64,000 nt of DNA from Thozetella sp. PMI_491 (lineage: Eukaryota > Ascomycota > Sordariomycetes > Chaetosphaeriales > Chaetosphaeriaceae). The translations under genes and the position numbers were made by a program. Shown in pieces: positions 31,942 to 45,163 of the stretch. Position 1 is the first letter of the stretch, and every line of letters begins with the position of its first letter. The stretch covers positions 124,001 to 188,000 of the forward strand of contig MU270078.1 of NCBI GenBank assembly GCA_021432635.1, given 5' to 3'. The notes below the pieces were generated by a model. It had not been told where the DNA came from, made no database searches, and worked only from the letters and a program-made list of their open reading frames with translations.

Positions 31942-34632
31942 TTCTTCGAGCAGTCATGTAGCCTACAGGAATCAAACGCAGTGTCATGAAAATTATTGGT
32001 ACACTATTTCAAGATGAGACTTGCCTAGAGGCTCCCGACAGGTCCATGTTCTTCACTTATAGGTATGTCTACGGATTAAAGAAAGGGCGTGTTCTTGGTG
32101 GGTTTCTTATTAAGCAAGTATACCATGATTGGTCACTGAATATATTCAAGCGCATAGAGAACCAACTTGTAGAAATTAACCACAATATAGTGAGCTGCTC
32201 GGGAGCCTAGCCGCAGCGTAAAAGTATATGCCACAGTAACTTTAACTCTTGAAGCACCTCAGCTACCGCTCCCCTATCTTCTAAGCTTCAGAATCTTGTA
32301 GAATTTATTGGACTGCAGAATAAATGGCTACAGAATCTGCGAATCCATCTCCAGGGACCATAGCTATTAAAGAAGGCATGTTAATTACTCTAAATGTCCA
32401 TTGGTGTATCTTCTGGCCTTATACGGGACCTAGTATGCTACCGCAGTGCAAATTAATATCTCTTGCACATAGCCATTTGATCTCTCGAAGCGATGGGTCT
32501 GCTACTGCTAACACCTTTATCCCTTTGTAAGTCTCCATGTAATAGTGCTTCCACGACGTGATCCAGATTTCGGCTTAGACCTTTAGCTGGTAAACTTTTC
32601 CGGTTATATTCCCTCTCCTAGGGCTAAGAGTCAGCTCACCGCCTCTGGCGGGGTGGTATAATTTCCATTACGCCTAATGCAGCGTCCCTTATGAAGTAAT
32701 CTTTATATAACGCCGTTAAAATGGAGCTCAATACATCCGCCGTTTCTCTCTAGCAAAGCAGGTTGTACAAGTGGATCCTGCTGACACGATAGGATATAGG
32801 AGAGAGAAACAGGATCTGAAACGTATGGCTGGCTCGTCGGTGTTACACATTGATTTCGGGTAGGATGCTAGGTCTAGTTTTTACACCCCGGCTAAAGGAT
32901 CCCTTCTAGCTTAATCAAGGACCAGGCTGGCTCTATCACGTGAGGCAGCGCCTCTTTTCCTAAGTAAATAAGACTGTAGACAGCGTTCTTTTCTTTCCAT
33001 TATCATCATCACTACAATTATTGTCGTCACGGATCATCACCGTTACACCTTAATACTCCTTAGTCAATCTAACTTAGTACACTCTTTTACTTTCATTACG
33101 GGGCTTCGCCCCATTCCTCGTGCCTTGATAAGAGCTCACAGAGTCTCTTTTTACCTTCGCTTTGCTTGTTACCTACCGTACCATGAGACTCACGTCGTTT
33201 CAGTGGCACTGCCGAGTGTATCACGATGACAGAGGCATTGGCTCCACGCTACGGCTACTAGACTAAGAGGGTCTTGTGTGTGTGTGTGTGTGTGTGCGGG
33301 CGTTTTGTGCGGTGTGTTCACGGATACCACGCGTTTTCACAGACCACGGAGTCCTCCCCTCTTTCAGTAGCGTTAATAAATACGGTATTAAAGCCATTTC
33401 TTAAAATAAGGCTATTAGCCGGATTGGGGGAGGCTGTGTGCTGTTGGTGTCAGACTGGCGTGAGCACGCGGATTATTGGAATCCTAAATGTGGGGTTGGT
33501 GAGGTTTTCTAGTTTTGCAATAGTCACGACACCCTGGATCCTGCTCCTGTAAGACGAGCGGTTAAGTTTTCCAATTGGATTGCTTCCCGATTGTGGCGAT
33601 GAGCGTGATGGTAACGGCATGATACGATATACACAACATTCGAAAGCCCGTCCCCGAACTCTAGCGGGTGGTTAGCATCGGCGGAGAACCGTATTTTACC
33701 TAGTTGGTGGTTGGTCCACTCCCTGCCACACTCGGATAGCTTCTTGAGGCGATAAATATTATTGTAAAATGGTCATTAACTACGTGACTCTGGTTAATGA
33801 ACTCCCATAAGCTCATGAAATTTTTTATTTTTTTTTCGAAAACTATTCAGGGCTCTTCCGACGGCTCTAGCTGCAACGGCGTTACCATATCTTGCCCCAA
33901 AGCGAAGCATTAATCATTGAAGCATACAAATTTGTATTGATGAAGCTAAGAAAACGGGATTAGGTTGGTAATCAGACAAGGAAGACGACACTATCTTGAA
34001 TATTCTAGAACGACCAATCTTTGCTGGTTTTGGTAAATCGTAATCCTTTCCCCGAGATTGAGATGTTAGTTTGCGGCCGTGGCCATACATCCGTTTGGAG
34101 CAATATTGCGAGCTTTTACGCCTTACGGGGGTCATACACACGTCTTGTTTGCCCCTAAATCCGTAGACCAGACGAAGAGGGTGCCTCACGGATTTTTGTC
34201 GAGAGCTGCAACCAACATTCTCATCACGAACGAAGGCTCACGTCAGCCACAGGTTTGTTCTGTCACCAGACTGCGCCTGTTCAAAAGATATGTCCCTTAA
34301 AGTATCAGTATTAGGTGACTAAAGCATCAATATTATGTTTGTGTGCTCGAAAAAGCGTGCCAGTTAGAAAAAACCCGACACCCTAGGTGGTCAGGTGCTG
34401 ACCTTTGCGCCATCCGAGGATTCTCAATGTGCCACCATCTTGCCATGTTAGGCGACAACCCGAACGCCGACACAGAACCATGCTTCCCATTTCCATATAA
34501 ATATTCGTTCGAATTGCCGCTCTGGAAGTGTTCAAACGCATCTAAGACCCCAAGGGCAGTTCCTTCTGAGACAGGCCGACTTGTTCGATCCCTCACCTCA
34601 ACCACCCAGCAGGTCCAAGCTTTCGAGAGGCG
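31942..34632. other. Gene-poor 2.7 kb region with TG microsatellite
   Basis: No protein family was recognised. The stretch 32.0-33.6 kb is A+T-rich, with pyrimidine-rich runs and no long frame; it may be a decayed insertion, but no element could be named. An 11-unit TG run lies at 33275-33296. The final part is the promoter of the GMC gene, with TATAAATA at 34496-34503, about 130 bases before its ATG. Confidence 0.45.
33275..33296. repeat. (TG)11 microsatellite
   Basis: Eleven uninterrupted TG units directly visible between gactaagagggtct and cgggcg. Such tracts are length-variable. Confidence 0.9.
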
Positions 34633-36588
34633 ATGGATTCTCACGCCCACCAAGACCAGGTGTCTTCGGAATATGAGTACGTGATCGTTGGATCTGGCCC
34701 TGGAGGTGGGCCCCTTGCGGCCAATTTGGCACGCAGGGGGCACAGTGTCCTCTTGCTCGAGGCTGGGGATGACCAGGGCTTGAACCTCAAGGAACAAGTC
34801 CCGGCAGTCTTCGCTGTGTGGGAAGAGGACCCGAACCAGCGATGGGATTTCTTCGTGAAGCACTATACGGATGATGTCCAGGCTGCTCGGGATCCGAAGA
34901 TGGTCTGGAAGACGCCCGAAGGCGCTACTGTCGTTGGAACCGGATCCGATGTGCCGGCCGGTTCCAAGCAGCTCGGTATCTGGTACCCACGCTCAGGCAC
35001 CTTGGGCGGATGCGCAGCACACAACGCGATGGTGAATGTCATTCCCCCGGATGAAGACTGGGAACACATCGAAAAGATTACAGGGGACAAGTCATGGAAT
35101 CCGACCAATATCAGACATCTCTTCGAGCGGCTCGAGAAGTGCCGCTATCTACCCGAGGGCACGCCAGACCACGGCTTCCACGGCTGGCTGGAGACCAACC
35201 TTGCGCATCAAAGCACGCTTGACGCATTCGAACCCGTCATAAAGAGCGCCCTGCAAGTCTCCAAGACGAAGACCCTTATCAAGGACATCAATGGGCCTCA
35301 CCCCGGGGCTAAGGATGGCCTCTATCGGCCTTCCTTGCTCATGACGAAAGATGGACGTCGCAGCCATGTCCGCGACTATCTTGTCGCAACAGCCAACGCA
35401 AAAGATGCCCACGGCCGAAAAAAGTATCCGCTGACGATCCGGACGCACTGCTTTGCCACCCGGGTTTTGTTCGACAAGCCTCGACACGGCCAGAAGCCCA
35501 AGGCGATGGGAGTGGAGTTCCTCGAGGGCGCTAGTGTTTACAAGGCCGATCCGCGATTTTCGGACAAGAACCACGCCGTCAAGCGTCAAGTCCACGCTCG
35601 CAAGGAGGTCATCGTGGCTGGTGGAGTCTTCAATACCCCACAGTTGCTCAAGCTTAGCGGCATTGGTCCCAAGGCAGAGCTGACGGCGCTTGGCATTGAT
35701 GTCCTTGTTGACTTGCCCGGCGTGGGCACTAACCTGCAGGACAACTATGAATTCAGCGTGGTTGCACGCGCTCAGGAGACCCTCAACCCATTCGCAGAAG
35801 GCACTGGCCTAAATGCCGGTGATCCCCTGCTTGAGCAGTGGGTCAATGGTGATGGGCCCTATACTAGCAATGGGTAAGCACCACGTAACCGGCCGTGTCA
35901 GCATCTCAAACTTACTCTTAGTAGTCTCCCAACCGCCCTCCTTCATACTACCACTGTGTCGGAGTCGAAACTTCCGGATCTATTCATCTTCGGCGTCGGA
36001 ATCGCCTTGACTGGCTTCTTCCCGGGCTTCTCGACTGCAGCATTCACCCCTCCTCTGACTGATCTCAGCTGGGATATCCTAAAGGTTAGGCCCCGCAACA
36101 ACACGGGCACCGTGAAGCTGCGGTCCAAGGACCCACGCGATACGCCACTCATCAACTTCGAGTACTACAGCGCCGGCGGTGAGGAAGATCTTACCGCCAT
36201 GGCGGAGGGTGTCGATGTTGCTCGCCGTATCAACGCAGGCGTCGCCGCGCCGGCCGGGCCGATAAAGGAAAGCATTCCCGGCCCCGATGTGACCAGTGAC
36301 ACCGCCATCAAGCAGAGTATCAAGGATGGCTCGTTCAGTCACCATGCGGCGTGCACATGCCCTATTGGTGCCGACAAGGACCCGATGGCTTGCCTGGACT
36401 CGAAGTTCCGTGTGCGTGGAGTTCAGGGCCTTCGGGTCGTGGATGCGAGCTCGTTCCCTCGCGTGCCCGGCTCGTTCCCGACGACTGCCATATACATCCT
36501 AGCAGAGAAGGCAACAGATGCAATTATAGAAGATGCTGTGTGGTTTCAGGAGGATAAGTTGATCAATGGGGCCCGGGTCCGGATATGA
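34633..36588 (+). CDS. GMC-family FAD oxidoreductase
   Basis: Exons 34633-35873 and 35922-36588 with a 48-base intron (GTAAGC...TTAG) give 635 residues. The FAD-binding fold opens the protein: VIVGSGPGGGPLAANLA at about 17-33 and LLLEAGD with E43. The family's second signature is GGVFNTPQLLKLSGIGP. Late in the chain FSHHAACTCPIG and RVVDASSFPRVPGSFPTTAIY carry the catalytic region; a histidine of SHHAAC is the likely base. There is no signal peptide, so it is probably intracellular. Family members oxidise alcohols, choline, glucose or aryl alcohols, and some tailor secondary metabolites. Around the intron the chain is shorter and less typical than relatives I recall (SNGSLPTALLHTTTVSESK), so the splice sites are only fairly sure. 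Confidence 0.88.
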
Positions 36589-37008
36589 ACCGCTCTAGAA
36601 GTGAGTACCTACAAATCATAAGGCAGAATTGAGGAAGCAGAAGTGGGACTGTAGCAACACTCTATTTAAATTCACCACTTTCTCTAGTTTAAGAACCCAC
36701 CAATGTTCAGACAAGTTACAAGCAATTTAGGGAGGTAGTTAAGCAAAAAGCATGGTATCTGATGTCCAGATCTCAAATAATTGTTATCGAGCAGGTATGA
36801 AGGAGTGTATACTGCTCTTACAGAGCTGGAAGAAACGAGCCGGGTCAGTTTTGTCGCACCCATAAGGTACCCGAGAAACATCCCGTTAGGATTATCCTTG
36901 GCTTAATAGGATGCTAGCTATGCCTGACGGCGACCCTGAGCTGTGTATACCACCGCATATATACGCCGCCAAATAATATGTACGTCTTTAGAAGGTCGAG
37001 GGATGTGG
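36589..37008. other. Convergent intergenic region
   Basis: This is 420 bases between the 3' ends of the GMC and protease genes. No gene or repeat seen. Confidence 0.5.
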
Positions 37009-38305
37009 TTAAACAGTCTTGGAAGCCCAGCCAAGACGTGGGCTCGAACTGCCGTCGAAAACCACAAAGGTGGCTTTGAGGGCAACATCGCCAAAAATGC
37101 TAATACCCGTCAGAGCGTTGTCTTGAAGGCCACCAGCACAGAACTCTCCCTCATCATCGGCCACTCCCATGTTCATCAAGGAGCTAGGAATCGTGAAACG
37201 ACTACTGCCAACGCCGAAGGTAATGGACGGAGGAGTGAGAGCACAGCGATAATACCAGAGGCCTTCATCATCGGTAACGGATCCACTGAGCCCTCTATAG
37301 TAGCTAGTAACGAGCGAAGAAGGGAGGAATAGCAGAGTGGTTCCAGTATCGGCGATACCCGTGAAGCTAGTCGAGGTGAAGGCTTTGGATCCAATCTGGT
37401 AGCCGGACGAGGTGAATTGCCACCAACCATTGGCTGTGCTCACGGGGGTATAAGTAAGCGATCCGGTGTACTTGGAACTATCGATGAACCCGAAGTCGTA
37501 CGTGCCCTCTGGAATATATTGCGTTAGCACCTTTCTAAGCATTGAAGCAATGCGACTTACCCTCTTGGTGCTTTAGGTCGACAGTAAACACTGGCGAGTC
37601 TAGCTGGCTCTTGATATTGCTGAAGAAGGTTTTGGCCTTGGTCGGCAGAACGGTGTTGATATTGTCAAACCCAAGTCCGACCAGACCATCAGTGACACTG
37701 TCCCTAGTGAAGGTGCTAGACACCTGCTGAGCAGCTTCGACTTGCTGGCTGGAGACAGTGAGACCGCCGATAGTGACCTTATCGGTGAAGACAATACCGC
37801 TGGAGGTGCTTTGGTCGCCATAGACAATCGACCAAGTGGCACCCGACACACGCGAGGACGTGCTTGAGCTTGCGGGCTTGTAGAGTGCCTGGCCATTGAC
37901 TTCAGAACTAGCAGTAGAGCTACTGAACACCCAAAGATCCGAGGAACCGGTGTCAAAGTCGAGGTTCAGCGTCTGTGCCGGAGTACCTATTTGCACCGGG
38001 CAGATATAGGCATCGTCGACCGAGTCGATAGGTGTGGCATCAACACTTCCGGTAGTGCGCCGGCCGAGACTACCTCTCAAGCTCTCGACTTTCGCCTTCA
38101 GCGAGTCGGACGGCTTGCGACCGTACTTGAGCTGCGTCTTGTAGAGCGAGACAGATGGATTAAACTTGTAGTTGGGGTTGCGCACCTGCTTGATGCTGGT
38201 GCGGCCGGGACCGACGTTATTTGCGGTGCCGATATTAAGTCCCGGGGCAGCAGATACAAGGCTGCTGCCAGCGATTGCTGCAACAAGAATTTGGCTGAAA
38301 GTCAT
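37009..38305 (-). CDS. Secreted aspartic protease (pepsin-like, A1)
   Basis: Exons 38305-37561 and 37508-37009 with a 52-base intron give 414 residues. A signal peptide (about residues 1-19, ending VSAAP) and a propeptide to about residue 85 precede the mature enzyme, which starts after the basic GRRTTG. Catalytic aspartates lie in DFDTGSSDLW (D118) and IADTGTTLL (about D302). The active-site flap region has WSIVYGDQSTSSG. Two cysteines in YRCALTPPS and GEFCAGGL probably form the conserved C-terminal disulfide. It matches the aspergillopepsin/penicillopepsin group, acid proteases secreted to digest external protein. The promoter shows TATAAAA (minus strand, 38425-38431) about 120 bases before the ATG and three tandem 9-base units further up. 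Confidence 0.93.
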
Positions 38306-39643
38306 ATTGACCAGAAATGTAGGGGTAGTAGTGCTTGGCTAGTTCGAATGCAACAGCGGGTAGCGGAAGACTGTCTTGGCTCTCTTGGCTCTCTTGGCTG
38401 CATCAACGGTGCAATACTGCTTCATTTTATACTACGGACATGTGCGTTCAACGTCTAGAGGGACTCCACCGACCTACCTTCATTCTATACGAGGTGCAAC
38501 TGGTTGGTAAAGCTGAACGACATAATGTTGTTGGCGTGATCGTCGACTCTACGGCAACGAGAAAATGCTACCCAAGCTAGATGCCTATTTCAGCAGGAGC
38601 ATTTGATATCGCAGCCACACGGCAATAAACTCTAACAAGTAAAACAAGCATCAAGTGTAGTAGCCAATAGCGTCCTTCGGCAAGTCCTGCCAGGCCTCGG
38701 GATGGCGTGACACGCTGTGGCGGGAAAGCAAACTAGTAGCCCAATATAGAAGGCAAGAATATGTTAGAGCAATTGAGGCCAAACTTCAGCTGCACAGTCG
38801 GCACGGACCTTTTGATAGCAGCATCCGGACTTGGGAGAGGTCAGCATGGCTATCCTAACGGATACGACCATTGACCCACGGCTCCTGTTATCGCGACTGG
38901 ACTAGGCATACCACCGCCGATCCATGAACTTACCGAGCGTGACTTCGGTCAAGGCGCTCTTAGACCCCCATGCCTGCCAATAAATGTCCGGCATAAATTC
39001 CCGTAGCTCCTGCTGGAGGAAAGCCACAATCATTGTCACACGACCATAGGACACGGCACACGGCACGCAGATCCCCCAGGGCGGGTCCGCCCGAGCTGTG
39101 TTGTTCTGGCTTCTTGCTTATCTTTTGTCGCTTCGGTTCTTTTTTGGGGAATCAAGCCTAATTTAGATCATTCTACATTGTACTAGGCAGCCAACTGTAG
39201 CATTTGAGGCGTTCTCCTTCGGAGGCTATTCCGTCTCAGGTTAAGGAAGCCTACAGGCTGACAGATACGACGTGCGATACCAGCCACGTGTGAGCACGTG
39301 AGTAAGGGCTGCCCAATTAATTCATTATACTCTTAATCAGAGACCGAGCTCCTCTGTACGAGGGTTTGGGAAAGAATAAAGGGGCAGACTGAAAAAGAGA
39401 TGCCGATATCGACAGGCTATGTTCAACAATTACGTTCGTCGTATCTAGAAATGCGAGTTTTAAATAAGGTAAGGGACTAACGTTATACCAATTTTTACGT
39501 AGTGTGCTCACCACAAGTATACCATTGGCGAGCTAAATAGATGCAACCCTTGGAAGTGCTCCATGCTGTGCTCTTTAAAGATACCTCACATTCTCCTGAT
39601 AAGCCCCGCTCTTCCAGTACCGCGAAAGTAAAACCTTGGAGCA
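38306..39643. promoter_or_regulatory. Protease promoter and 3' flank of chitinase gene
   Basis: No gene seen in 1.3 kb. At 38375-38401 the unit cttggctct is repeated three times (the last copy with two changes), beside a TATA box for the protease gene. The rest, including the 3' end of the chitinase gene after 39.3 kb, is featureless. Confidence 0.5.
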
Positions 39644-42600
39644 TCATTTCTTACAGACGTTGACAATTCCCTGGAGAAGATCGTCCTTTTCCTTGAAGGA
39701 TTTTCCGAGCTTGCTCAAATCCCCCGCCCGCAGCGTTTTGGCATCCTTACCCATCTTGGCGAAGCCTTGCCCATCACGAGCCTCCTTGGCCAGGCCACGT
39801 ATGCCCATGATTGTGCCCACGAGGTTCATAAATGCAGAAGACGGGTCATTCACAGTGTCAAAGATGGCGAACCCCGCATTGGCCACCTCTCCCGCGATCG
39901 AGATCACCTTGGCCAAGTTAGCCATGCCTGCGAGGAGGGCAGCCTCCTCGCCAACGAAGGGGACGAAGCAGAGCACAGCTCCGACGATTTCAAGGATGAA
40001 GTCCTTCTTGGCCTGTGCATCCTCATCTTCCTGCTTTTGACCGAGCACCTTGACATTCTCCATGGCCTCAACCGCCTGTGCCATCATGAAGACTGGCACC
40101 GACAGCGTCTGGATGATATCGTCGGGCGACCCGTCGAACTGTGACATGCCGACATTGAGCGCGCCGGCTGCAAGGCCATTAATCAGGTCACCCACGTTGC
40201 CAATACCCTTGGTAATAGTATCCTTGGGATTTGGCACCTGAAGATCTGCTTTGGCGGATGGATAGCCGTTCCAATACCGGTCGCCGTACTGGGGGTCACA
40301 ACCACCGGGTGTGCCGTCGCCGCCACAGGGAGTGTGAAATTCTTTTGTGCCGGCAAACTCAATCCAAGTTGGATCGATTCCAGTAGCGTTGAGAAATGCG
40401 GCGTTGAAGCCGTCCAAGTCGTGTATCTTAAAAGTCATGTGATAGTTACCATAGTGTAGCTCGTAGTCTGTGAGTTGCAAACACGGCTTCGTTTTTTCAT
40501 CGTTGCCTACTTCATCCATAACGCAGTCGAAATCTAGAATTATGGATTAGCCAACACACAGAACTGAAAATTTGGTGTCTAAGCGTGTGAAAGTGTGAGA
40601 GACTTACACGCAAAACCAGGGCCAGGGCTGCCGTCCCGCGCAATCATAAAGGCATCGATGTTGGCGGGAATGACAAGTTTCGTGTAGCGCACATAGGCAT
40701 CGAACTTATCGTCGTATCCGTTGTTCAAATCGTTGTATTTGTCCCAGGTCGCACCAGTATTAGCGGTGAGCACCTGAAGAGCAAACACCTGTGCGCATAA
40801 CGCTGGCATGCCGCCTGCGTCCTTCTGAAGGTCTTCCAGGCTGCCATAGGTCTTCGAGTAGTCGCATAGGGGGCCTTCATCGGCCTCATCGATGTCTCCG
40901 TTATCGGAGATGCCACCCTTCCCGTCGTCGCCCCAGTCACGATCCAGGTCTGCGGCCCAATCAGAGGTTCCAGCGAACCCAATGGCTGCCCATTTCTTCA
41001 TCCGTCTGTCGTACTCCTCGTCGCTCAGGTAGGAAACCCAGTTATTTCCTCCGTAGATCATGACATCTCCTTGGTCAAAGTACTTCTCGACAGCATAATC
41101 AGGGTTGGTTTCAGGGTCCGCCGTCATGATACGGCGAAGCTCGAAGTTGGAGATATAACCCCCACTGCCATGGAATATGTCAGCTTCTACGATAAAATAA
41201 GTCCCAACTTGGATTGGTTAGGAGGTATACATACGTGTTGGTGCATTGGCCTGGCTGAGCGCCCGATTCGGGGCCAGTAAAATGGCAACTTACGCCGCGA
41301 CAATCATAGTCCTCCATCTGGAAGCTGCGACCATATTTGGCCATACCGACCAGAATCTTATCCGTAGAAACCCCAGCTTTAGTGATCATTGCCAAGGCGT
41401 CCATTGTCTCCGTCATATTCACATGGCTCCTCAAGCAATTGCCACCCTTGCCAGGACAGCCAGCACTACGAGATCACCAGTCAGCTATATATCCTGAATT
41501 CTCTAGCCAGAGACACTTACTTAGACCAGACATTGTCGTAGTCCCATTGGCCGTGCAGATCATATGTCATGTAGACAATGTAGTCGACAATTCCAGCGAT
41601 GTCCTTGATTGGAAAGTTGCGGAGGTACCAATACGATGCGGGTGCAGCAATGGACACAGTTTTGCCCTTTCCAATACGATCTTTCACCATCTTGAGAAAC
41701 TGGACGTAGTTCGGGCCGTCTTGAGGACTTCCTTTCCCCGCTCCCTTGATATCATCGGCGCCCGGATACTACAACTTGAAGTCAGAGAGAGTCGCAGCAG
41801 CTGTAATGTCGGAAGGTAAAACCAACCTCCCAGTCAAAGTCGACACCATCGAGGTTGTATCTAAGTAGAAGTAGTTGAAGGTCAGTATCATGCACTCTTC
41901 GCAAGCTCAAGTGGAATACCTACTTTTGAACGAAAGCAACGACGCTGTTGGCAAAGGCGTCTCTCTGCGCATCAGTAACACCCTGCCGAAAGATTGGAGC
42001 CGTGTCCGAGTCGGTGGAGAAGCTCCAGCCACCAAAGGACAATACTCGGTTAATGTTGGTGAGCTTCACGAAGCCGTCAAATTGGTCCTGTTGGCTGCTG
42101 ATGTCAACTTGAAAATCGCGGGTAATATTGCCAAAAGCGAAGTGAACCGTCGTGTAGTACTGGGTATAGTTCATCTTCGAGATGTCCATATGCAAACAAC
42201 TATTGTTGAATGTTCGTTAATTTCCAATTTTGTTCCCTCCACGACAGCTGTTGTTGGTAGGAAGTCAGACGATCTGATATTTACTTACGGTCGATCTTTG
42301 TTCCAAGCCTCAAAATATCCAATACGTTGGAAGTGTGCAGGCCGCTTGATGTTGGTAATGTTGTTTCCGCAATTAGAAATGCAACCAGGAGTGTCCTTTT
42401 TAGCGGTCCCAGGCGCACCACCTGGTGGCCGCGTGTCGGTGCAGAACTCAGAAGTGATACCTGCAACGGAGATAAAATAGGTCAGCTTAAAACAGGACGA
42501 ACTTTCATCGCTGTGATATAGTCAAACGTACCACACTGTCCAAAAATATCGCAACATGCGTTGATAGGGCATGGGTTCAGATCAGCTAGCGACTGACCCT

Positions 42601-44112
42601 TCCCGGGCCTTTTGCTGCCGGAAACCTACTTTCGAGTATTAGAATTTGTTTCTAGCAGCTTGCATAGATGGATATTGATCATACCTGGGGACCGCAGATG
42701 GCATTGGGGATCGGCGCGGGCATGGGCGGGTCGCCAGTGCTGACGCAAATATTCATGCCAGTGCCCATTCCTGGACAATCCGAGAAGCCCCAGGTGTTCT
42801 TGTTGAGATTCTCAATGGTCTTGGGGTCGTCTGGGTGCTTGAATTGGAACTTTTTGGCAATGGACCAGCACGTGTCCTTCGCCACGGTTGTGTACGTCGC
42901 GCATGAGCCGTCAGGATTAGGTTTGGGCGTGAAGTCGGGCGGGTTGCCTGCTGAGCAGCAGACGTAATCTCCGGCCTTTAGACCTGAACAGAATGCATCA
43001 CTGCCTCCGTTCCAGTTATAGAAGTCTTTCTCGGAGACTTTACACTTATCATGCCAGATTGCCCAGCAGTTGTCTTTGTCAACCACTTCGTAGTACTTGC
43101 AAGTGCTGTCGGCCGCGCTAACATCGCGAGACGCCAAGGTGTTATTGTAGGGGGAAGTACCGTTAGAGGGGGAGTTGCCGCTGGTTATCTGTGCCTCTTG
43201 GGGTAACAGGGCTGATAGAATAGTAATGCTGCCGGAAAGAGTCTCCTGGTTACTAGAAGCACCAAGACACTGTGCCTCGCTCCAATTCTTCAGAGCTTCC
43301 TGCACAGCTGAGATATTGCCGTTGCTGTGCGCGAAGATGCCGAAGGTATCACTGCGAGTGGTGTTGCTCTTGGGGTCGCAGACCTCCGCTGCGAGTGTAT
43401 CAAATCCAGTAGACTTCGTTTTGGCGTAGTCCATGAACTGGCCAATCAAAGAAGCAGCACTCTTCTTCTGGATCTGATAGCCAGCATATATCCCAACCAC
43501 TGTCTGGTCTGCTTGCGCAAATAAGATTGTCGAATGACAGTTACTCAACCGTTCGACATAGGACTGGAGCTCCTGGGCGGCCGCTAGGATACCGCTGGAG
43601 GACAAGTTGGTCTGAGGGAAGTATCCTGCTAAAGACGAATTACCCTGGGCTGTGTCCGCTCCACCTGCTGTGGACGAGACAAAAATGTTCACTTTTTGCT
43701 CCTCCAAGGGTGCCCCGGGTGCTCCACATGCGAGAGGACCGCCTGAGTTCGACGATGATGGTGTTGAGGTCGAGCCTGGAGAGAGACCAGTTGTGGTATT
43801 GGAAGCGAATTGTCTAGCGCGTAACGCCCGTCTCAGAAGCGGCGAGCTGTCCGATCCAGCACCACCAGATGTGGTGCAAGCCCTAAGGGTCACGTGCGTG
43901 TCCGGGTCAGAGATCGAAGTATACAGCGGCAAGTCGAATAGTGTAGTCTGGTTACAGTATGCCAGAGCCCCCTGGTGGTGATAATACGTCCAGTTCCCTG
44001 GCTTCGAGCCGGAGATACTGCATAGCTGGGGACATAGCTCAGCGGCTGACTCGTAAGCCAGTACCCTTGGCAACGAGGCCAGAAAGACGCTGAGAGCGAC
44101 AGCCCCGATCAT
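39644..44112 (-). CDS. Killer-toxin-like chitinase: LysM x2, ChtBD1, GH18
   Basis: Nine exons on the minus strand (44112-42685, 42625-42532, 42460-42289, 42199-41924, 41860-41827, 41768-41521, 41465-41235, 41164-40608, 40533-39644) join in frame to 1309 residues. Order: signal peptide (1-19), a 300-residue N-terminal region, two LysM domains (about 338-388 and 404-460), a Cys-rich chitin-binding type 1 domain (about 472-520), then the GH18 catalytic domain (about 548-900). The catalytic motif is DGVDFDWE with acid E668; the 34-base exon 5 encodes it. The last 400 residues are a family-specific tail with a hydrophobic stretch around FVPFVGEEAALLAGMANL. This is the subgroup C type V chitinase plan, related to the alpha/beta chain of the Kluyveromyces zymocin toxin, where chitin binding and cutting open a path into the target. 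Here the gene appears whole. Confidence 0.92.
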
Positions 44113-45163
44113 GGCGTTGGGGTCCGACCAATAAACGAAGGACTGCACTGAGATAGAAACGAAGGTGGTGAGAAAACGAGAGTATTTAGTGAGAATAAAA
44201 CATAAGCAGCGAGAGTAAGGCAAACATAAACAGCCAAGTCTCTACTCAAACATCATAGGCGATGTAGGAGTGATGCCGGCGAGTTTAATAGACATCGTAC
44301 CGTCTATGTCTTTGCTAGGCGAGTGTTGTCTTGATTCACACCAATTCCAAAACATGATCCCCAGACCGGCTTGCAGTATCGGCCATGACCGGGCCAAAAG
44401 GTCCCTGGAGACTAGCATAGAGGTAGTGCCGCTGGATTGCATGGCAAAATATCTAGGATAGGTAAGTAGTCACAAATTTGACAGCGAAAGACTACCGGTA
44501 AGTCAGCTGTGCCGCAGTTTCAGCCCCTCGAAGGGGGCACTCGCACAATTAGAGTGGCATTTGCCACGGCGAAGCATTGCGGCCGTCGGCTGTGCTAGCC
44601 GGCGCATGTGGCAATAGCTAGGGGGTTTGCAGGGGAAACTACTAGGTTGTAGGAGAGCGCATTTGTACTTTCTGTTCCGGAGTTGCCGAATTCTGGAACT
44701 ATTGTCCGTTAGGTCATTTTCCTCCGCTCCGCCTGGCCCTTTGTGTGCTCCACCTAGTAATAGTTAACAAATCCAAGCATCGACTTATACCTTCTAATCA
44801 TTGCAACTCTCTTCTGTGCAGGTATTCAACTAGTCTTAGATCATGCCCATTCCAACGCGGCGTTGGAATTGCACAATCTCGTTGGCGGCACAAGGCGTGG
44901 CTATGGGGTACGCCTACCGGAATCCACCTGTAAGCCTCGCTCGGAGCACATTTATGCTAGTTACTATCTGATCCTAACCATAGCAAACCCCTATCGTAAC
45001 ATTATATATGATTACTTGTCCTCCTCAATTTCGTCCTCTCTAGTTGCGTTGGATAGTGATGCAAGGAGCGGTTTAGGTGTGCATCACTCCTGCACCTACG
45101 GCTACACATTCGTTCAATCCGACCCGCAGTCTTTCGTTCGTTTTCCCCTTCGTCTGTTTCATC
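44113..45163. promoter_or_regulatory. Shared divergent promoter of chitinase and secreted-companion genes
   Basis: This is 1.05 kb between two head-to-head genes, with no credible gene of its own. It is the natural place for joint regulation of the pair. Short inverted words occur (for example ccaacgcggcgttgg at 44852-44866, a 15-base palindrome centred on one base). Confidence 0.55.

Noticed and set aside
32000-33600. Possible mobile-element debris
   Set aside because: No coding remnant, terminal repeat or target duplication could be identified, so no element is named.
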